Shown here in pieces: positions 61,746 to 64,000 of a stretch of DNA of 64,000 nt. The notes under the pieces were generated by a model. That model did no database searches. It saw nothing but the letters and a program-made list of their open reading frames with translations, and was not told the DNA's origin. Position numbers and translations under genes: made by a program. The DNA comes from DASYTH01 sp035762905 (GTDB taxonomy: Bacteria > Actinomycetota > Actinomycetes > Mycobacteriales > Pseudonocardiaceae): assembly GCF_035762905.1 (NCBI RefSeq), contig NZ_DASUCC010000041.1, forward strand, positions 98,127 to 162,126. The letters run 5' to 3'. Each line of letters starts with the position of its first letter. The first letter of the stretch is position 1.

Positions 61746-63160
61746 CCGAGCTGCTCGGCCGGACCTGGGCCGTGCTGAACCGGGCGCTCGAGGTGTACCA
61801 GGACAACCCGAGGGCGGGCGACTGGCTGCGCCGGCACGCCGACCGGCTGACCGGCCCGCTGCGCATCGCGGTGGCCGGACAGCAGAAGGCCGGCCGGTCC
61901 ACCCTGGTCAACGCGCTGGTGGGGGAGCAGGTCGCGCCGCTCGAGCTGTCCGACGACGCGCCGGGCACGGTCTGGTACCAGGCCGGGGCCACCCCCAGCG
62001 CGACCGTGTTCCCGCACGACGAGCCACCCCGGGAGCTGCCGGCCGAGCGGGTCGGCGGCCGGCTGCAGGTGGACCTGGGTCCATGGCGGGAACGGCCGGT
62101 GGACCGCATCGTGGTGGACTGGCCGGCGCGCAGCCTGCGGGGCACCGCGCTGCTGGACACCGCCGGCCCGCCCGCGATGGAGCGGCTGACCGACGCCGAC
62201 GCCGTGGTCTACCTGGCCCAGCACCTGCACACAAGTGACGTCCGGCTGGTGCAGTCGTTGCACGAGAACCCGCTGGCGATGGCCAGCCCGGTCGGGGTGC
62301 TGCTGGTGCTGTCCCGAGCCGACGAGGTGGGCGCCGGCCAGATCGACGCGCTGTTCGCCGCCCGGCAGCTGGCCCGGCAGCACCGCCGGGAGGCCCGGAT
62401 CGGCGCGCACTGCCAGGACGTCATCGCGGTGACCGGCCTGCTCGGCTACGCCGGGCGCACCCTGCGCCAGGCCGAGTTCGACGCGCTGCTGGTGCTGGCC
62501 GGCACGCCGCGCGCCGAACTGGACGGCCACCTGCTGTCCGCCGACCGGTTCGCCGGCGCGGTGCTCCCGTTGGGCGCCGAGCTGCGGCACGCCCTGCTGG
62601 ACCGGTTGGGCCTGTTCGGTCTGCGGCTGGCGACCGCGCTGATCCGGCAGGGTTTCGACACCCACACCAAGCTGTGCGGCCAACTCGTGCAGCGCAGCGG
62701 GCTGACCGAGCTGCGCACCGCGATCGGGCGCTACTTCACCGATCGGGCCGAGGTGCTCAAGGCCCGCTCCGCCCTGATCGGTCTGGAGGTCGTGCTGCGC
62801 CGGGAACCCCGCCCGCCGGCCGTGGCCATGGCGGCCGAGTTGGAACAGATCCTGGCCGGCGCCCACGACTTCCGTGAGCTGCGCCTGCTCGCCGCCCTGC
62901 ACGCCGGCGCCGCCGTGCTGCCCGCCGAGCTGACCGCCGAGGCCCGCACCCTGATCGGCGGCGACGGCGTGTCCCTGTCCGCCCGCCTCGGCCTGACCGA
63001 CGAGGAACTCGCCGACCCCGCGCTGCGGCACGCCATCGTCAACGCCCTGCGCCGCTGGCGCGCCCATGCCGAGAACCCGGTGTTCGACGAGGACGCCCGC
63101 GCCGCCGCCGGAACCGTCGTTCGCAGCTGCGAAGGCATGCTGGCCAACCTTCCCGGTTAA
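61742..63160 (+). CDS. iniC: Dynamin-like GTPase IniC
   Basis: 472 residues, smaller partner of IniA. The G1 loop VAGQQKAGRSTLVNALVGEQ has Arg52 where the P-loop lysine is expected (GKS to GRS). LLDTAGPPAMERL may serve as G3 and LLVLSRADEVGAGQIDAL as G4. The protein otherwise follows mycobacterial IniC (Rv0343), e.g. TGLLGYAGRTLRQAEFDAL. With the P-loop lysine replaced, it may bind nucleotide poorly and act as a partner subunit of IniA. Start fixed by ATGA overlap. Confidence 0.9.
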   Translation: MTELLGRTWAVLNRALEVYQDNPRAGDWLRRHADRLTGPLRIAVAGQQKAGRSTLVNALVGEQVAPLELSDDAPGTVWYQAGATPSATVFPHDEPPRELPAERVGGRLQVDLGPWRERPVDRIVVDWPARSLRGTALLDTAGPPAMERLTDADAVVYLAQHLHTSDVRLVQSLHENPLAMASPVGVLLVLSRADEVGAGQIDALFAARQLARQHRREARIGAHCQDVIAVTGLLGYAGRTLRQAEFDALLVLAGTPRAELDGHLLSADRFAGAVLPLGAELRHALLDRLGLFGLRLATALIRQGFDTHTKLCGQLVQRSGLTELRTAIGRYFTDRAEVLKARSALIGLEVVLRREPRPPAVAMAAELEQILAGAHDFRELRLLAALHAGAAVLPAELTAEARTLIGGDGVSLSARLGLTDEELADPALRHAIVNALRRWRAHAENPVFDEDARAAAGTVVRSCEGMLANLPG

Positions 63161-63265
63161 CACACCCCACCGACATTCCCGCCGCTTGTCCACAAGGGCC
63201 GGATCTGTCCACAGCAGACCCATGGCGGCCCGCTGCCCGCCCGCGAAACCGTGCACTGTGGACGC

Positions 63266-64000
63266 ATGACCTCACCACTGCCCGGCCCCAGCCTGCTGTC
63301 CGACGACCCCGGCGGCCTCATCGCCGCCATCCCCGCCCTGCTCCGCTTCGTCCCCGCCGACTCGCTCGTCCTGATCACCTACACCGGCGCCCAGACCCTC
63401 GGCCTCGAAGCCGTGCTCCGCATGGACCTCCCCGACCCACCGCACGTTCCCGACGTGGTGGACCAACTCCGCATGGTCGCCCACAACCACGAAGCCAGCG
63501 TCGTCGAACTGATCATCCTCGGCGGCCGCAGAGCATCCGACCCCGCCACCGACCTCCCGCACCGTCCCCTGGTCGACGCCCTGGCCGAATCCTTCGACCA
63601 GGGCGGCATCCTGGTCGCCCACTCCATCTGGGCCGCCGACCCCCACCCCGGCACCCCCTGGCACTGCTACGCCGATCCCGTCTGCACCGGCCACATCCCC
63701 GCGACCCCACCACCCCTCCTCACCGCCCTCACCCCATCCCCGACCCCCACCACCCCGTTCGCCGACCGCGCCGCCTTCTCCGCCCACCTGTCAGCCGATC
63801 CACCCGAGTCCCTAGCCCACCGCGCCACCCTCCTCACCACCCTTCCCCCGGTAAACCCCGACCACGACTTCCCCTTCCTCCGCACCACCATCGACGCCCT
63901 CGCCCCGCCCCCCAATCAGACCCACTCGCTCACCCCCGCCCCCACCCCGTGCACCCCCGCCCCCAGCCCGCCGACCGAGGCCCCTGCTCCCCCCACCGAC
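63266..64000 (+). CDS. DUF4192 family protein (3' partial)
   Basis: 245 codons, open to the window end. The N-terminal LIAAIPALLRFVPADSLVLI is the signature of DUF4192, a family found in actinobacteria with unknown function. ATG 63266 is the first start after the iniC stop and gap (about 105 bp). Wobble positions are almost all C; the frame carries long Pro/Thr/Leu runs in its last third (codons 150-245), so that part may be a disordered tail. Confidence 0.8.
   Translation, partial: MTSPLPGPSLLSDDPGGLIAAIPALLRFVPADSLVLITYTGAQTLGLEAVLRMDLPDPPHVPDVVDQLRMVAHNHEASVVELIILGGRRASDPATDLPHRPLVDALAESFDQGGILVAHSIWAADPHPGTPWHCYADPVCTGHIPATPPPLLTALTPSPTPTTPFADRAAFSAHLSADPPESLAHRATLLTTLPPVNPDHDFPFLRTTIDALAPPPNQTHSLTPAPTPCTPAPSPPTEAPAPPTD

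Overview
The window is 64 kb of very high-GC, tightly packed chromosomal DNA from an actinomycete. Many genes start with GTG or TTG, 4-nt ATGA/GTGA overlaps are common, Leu TTA codons are very rare, and there are Tat and Sec exported hydrolases. Two blocks follow Mycobacterium tuberculosis gene order as I remember it: ftsK / short argA / pgsA / clgR / pspA / pspM, and a LuxR regulator with iniB-iniA-iniC. These sit beside secreted enzymes typical of soil filamentous actinomycetes. I infer a Pseudonocardiales-type organism (Amycolatopsis or a relative). That is inference, not an identification. I see no tRNA, rRNA, CRISPR, IS element or prophage.

Layout. 0-6 kb: end of a cobalamin operon (cobN cut by the window edge, then cobQ), meeting an EamA transporter gene head-on with an unusually long 330-bp overlap; then a 1-acyl-glycerol-phosphate-type acyltransferase. 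6-10 kb: ftsK, two small membrane proteins and a short argA-type acetyltransferase. 10.2-14.7 kb: an inserted hydroxyquinol (1,2,4-benzenetriol) catabolic operon of flavin reductase, IclR regulator, thiolase, maleylacetate reductase and hydroxyquinol 1,2-dioxygenase. 14.7-19.8 kb: rimO-pgsA-cinA followed by a clgR-pspA-pspM envelope-stress unit with two identical-looking ECF-sigma promoters (GGAAC-N17-CGTT). 19.8-25.6 kb: pyrD, a coiled-coil protein, a Nei-type DNA glycosylase, an orphan ParA ATPase, a methyltransferase and dinB. 25.6-36.2 kb: exported M28 aminopeptidase, MepA-like endopeptidase, methyltransferase, MoxR/DUF58 pair, sirtuin, secreted unknown, prolyl oligopeptidase and a DUF222-HNH protein.

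36.2-37.3 kb is the only long gene-free stretch. It holds 24-bp G-rich tandem repeats, a 36-bp perfect palindrome and a 42-bp direct repeat. 37.3-42.9 kb is a divergent secreted pair: a GH92 alpha-mannosidase with a ricin-type lectin domain (with a LacI-type operator in its leader) and an animal-type haem peroxidase ending in a CBM2-like domain. 43-44.8 kb: a duplicated receiver/LuxR regulator and a GNAT.

44.8-51 kb is one tightly overlapped minus-strand operon for trans-4-hydroxy-L-proline use: 2-epimerase, three-part D-hydroxyproline dehydrogenase and pyrroline-hydroxycarboxylate deaminase, headed by a DUF4139 protein. 51-55 kb: exported X-Pro dipeptidyl peptidase, adenosine deaminase and M23 peptidase. 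55-63.2 kb: an ini-type envelope-stress locus: large LuxR ATPase regulator, truncated Hsp70-like protein, IniB-like protein and the dynamin-like pair IniA/IniC, around a divergent promoter rich in repeats. The window ends inside a DUF4192 gene.

The locus most worth a closer look is 54.9-63.2 kb, which couples a dynamin pair to an Hsp70-like ATPase and carries apparent cis-regulatory repeats and an intra-operon hairpin. The paired stress promoters at clgR/pspA and the DUF4139-hydroxyproline operon follow.
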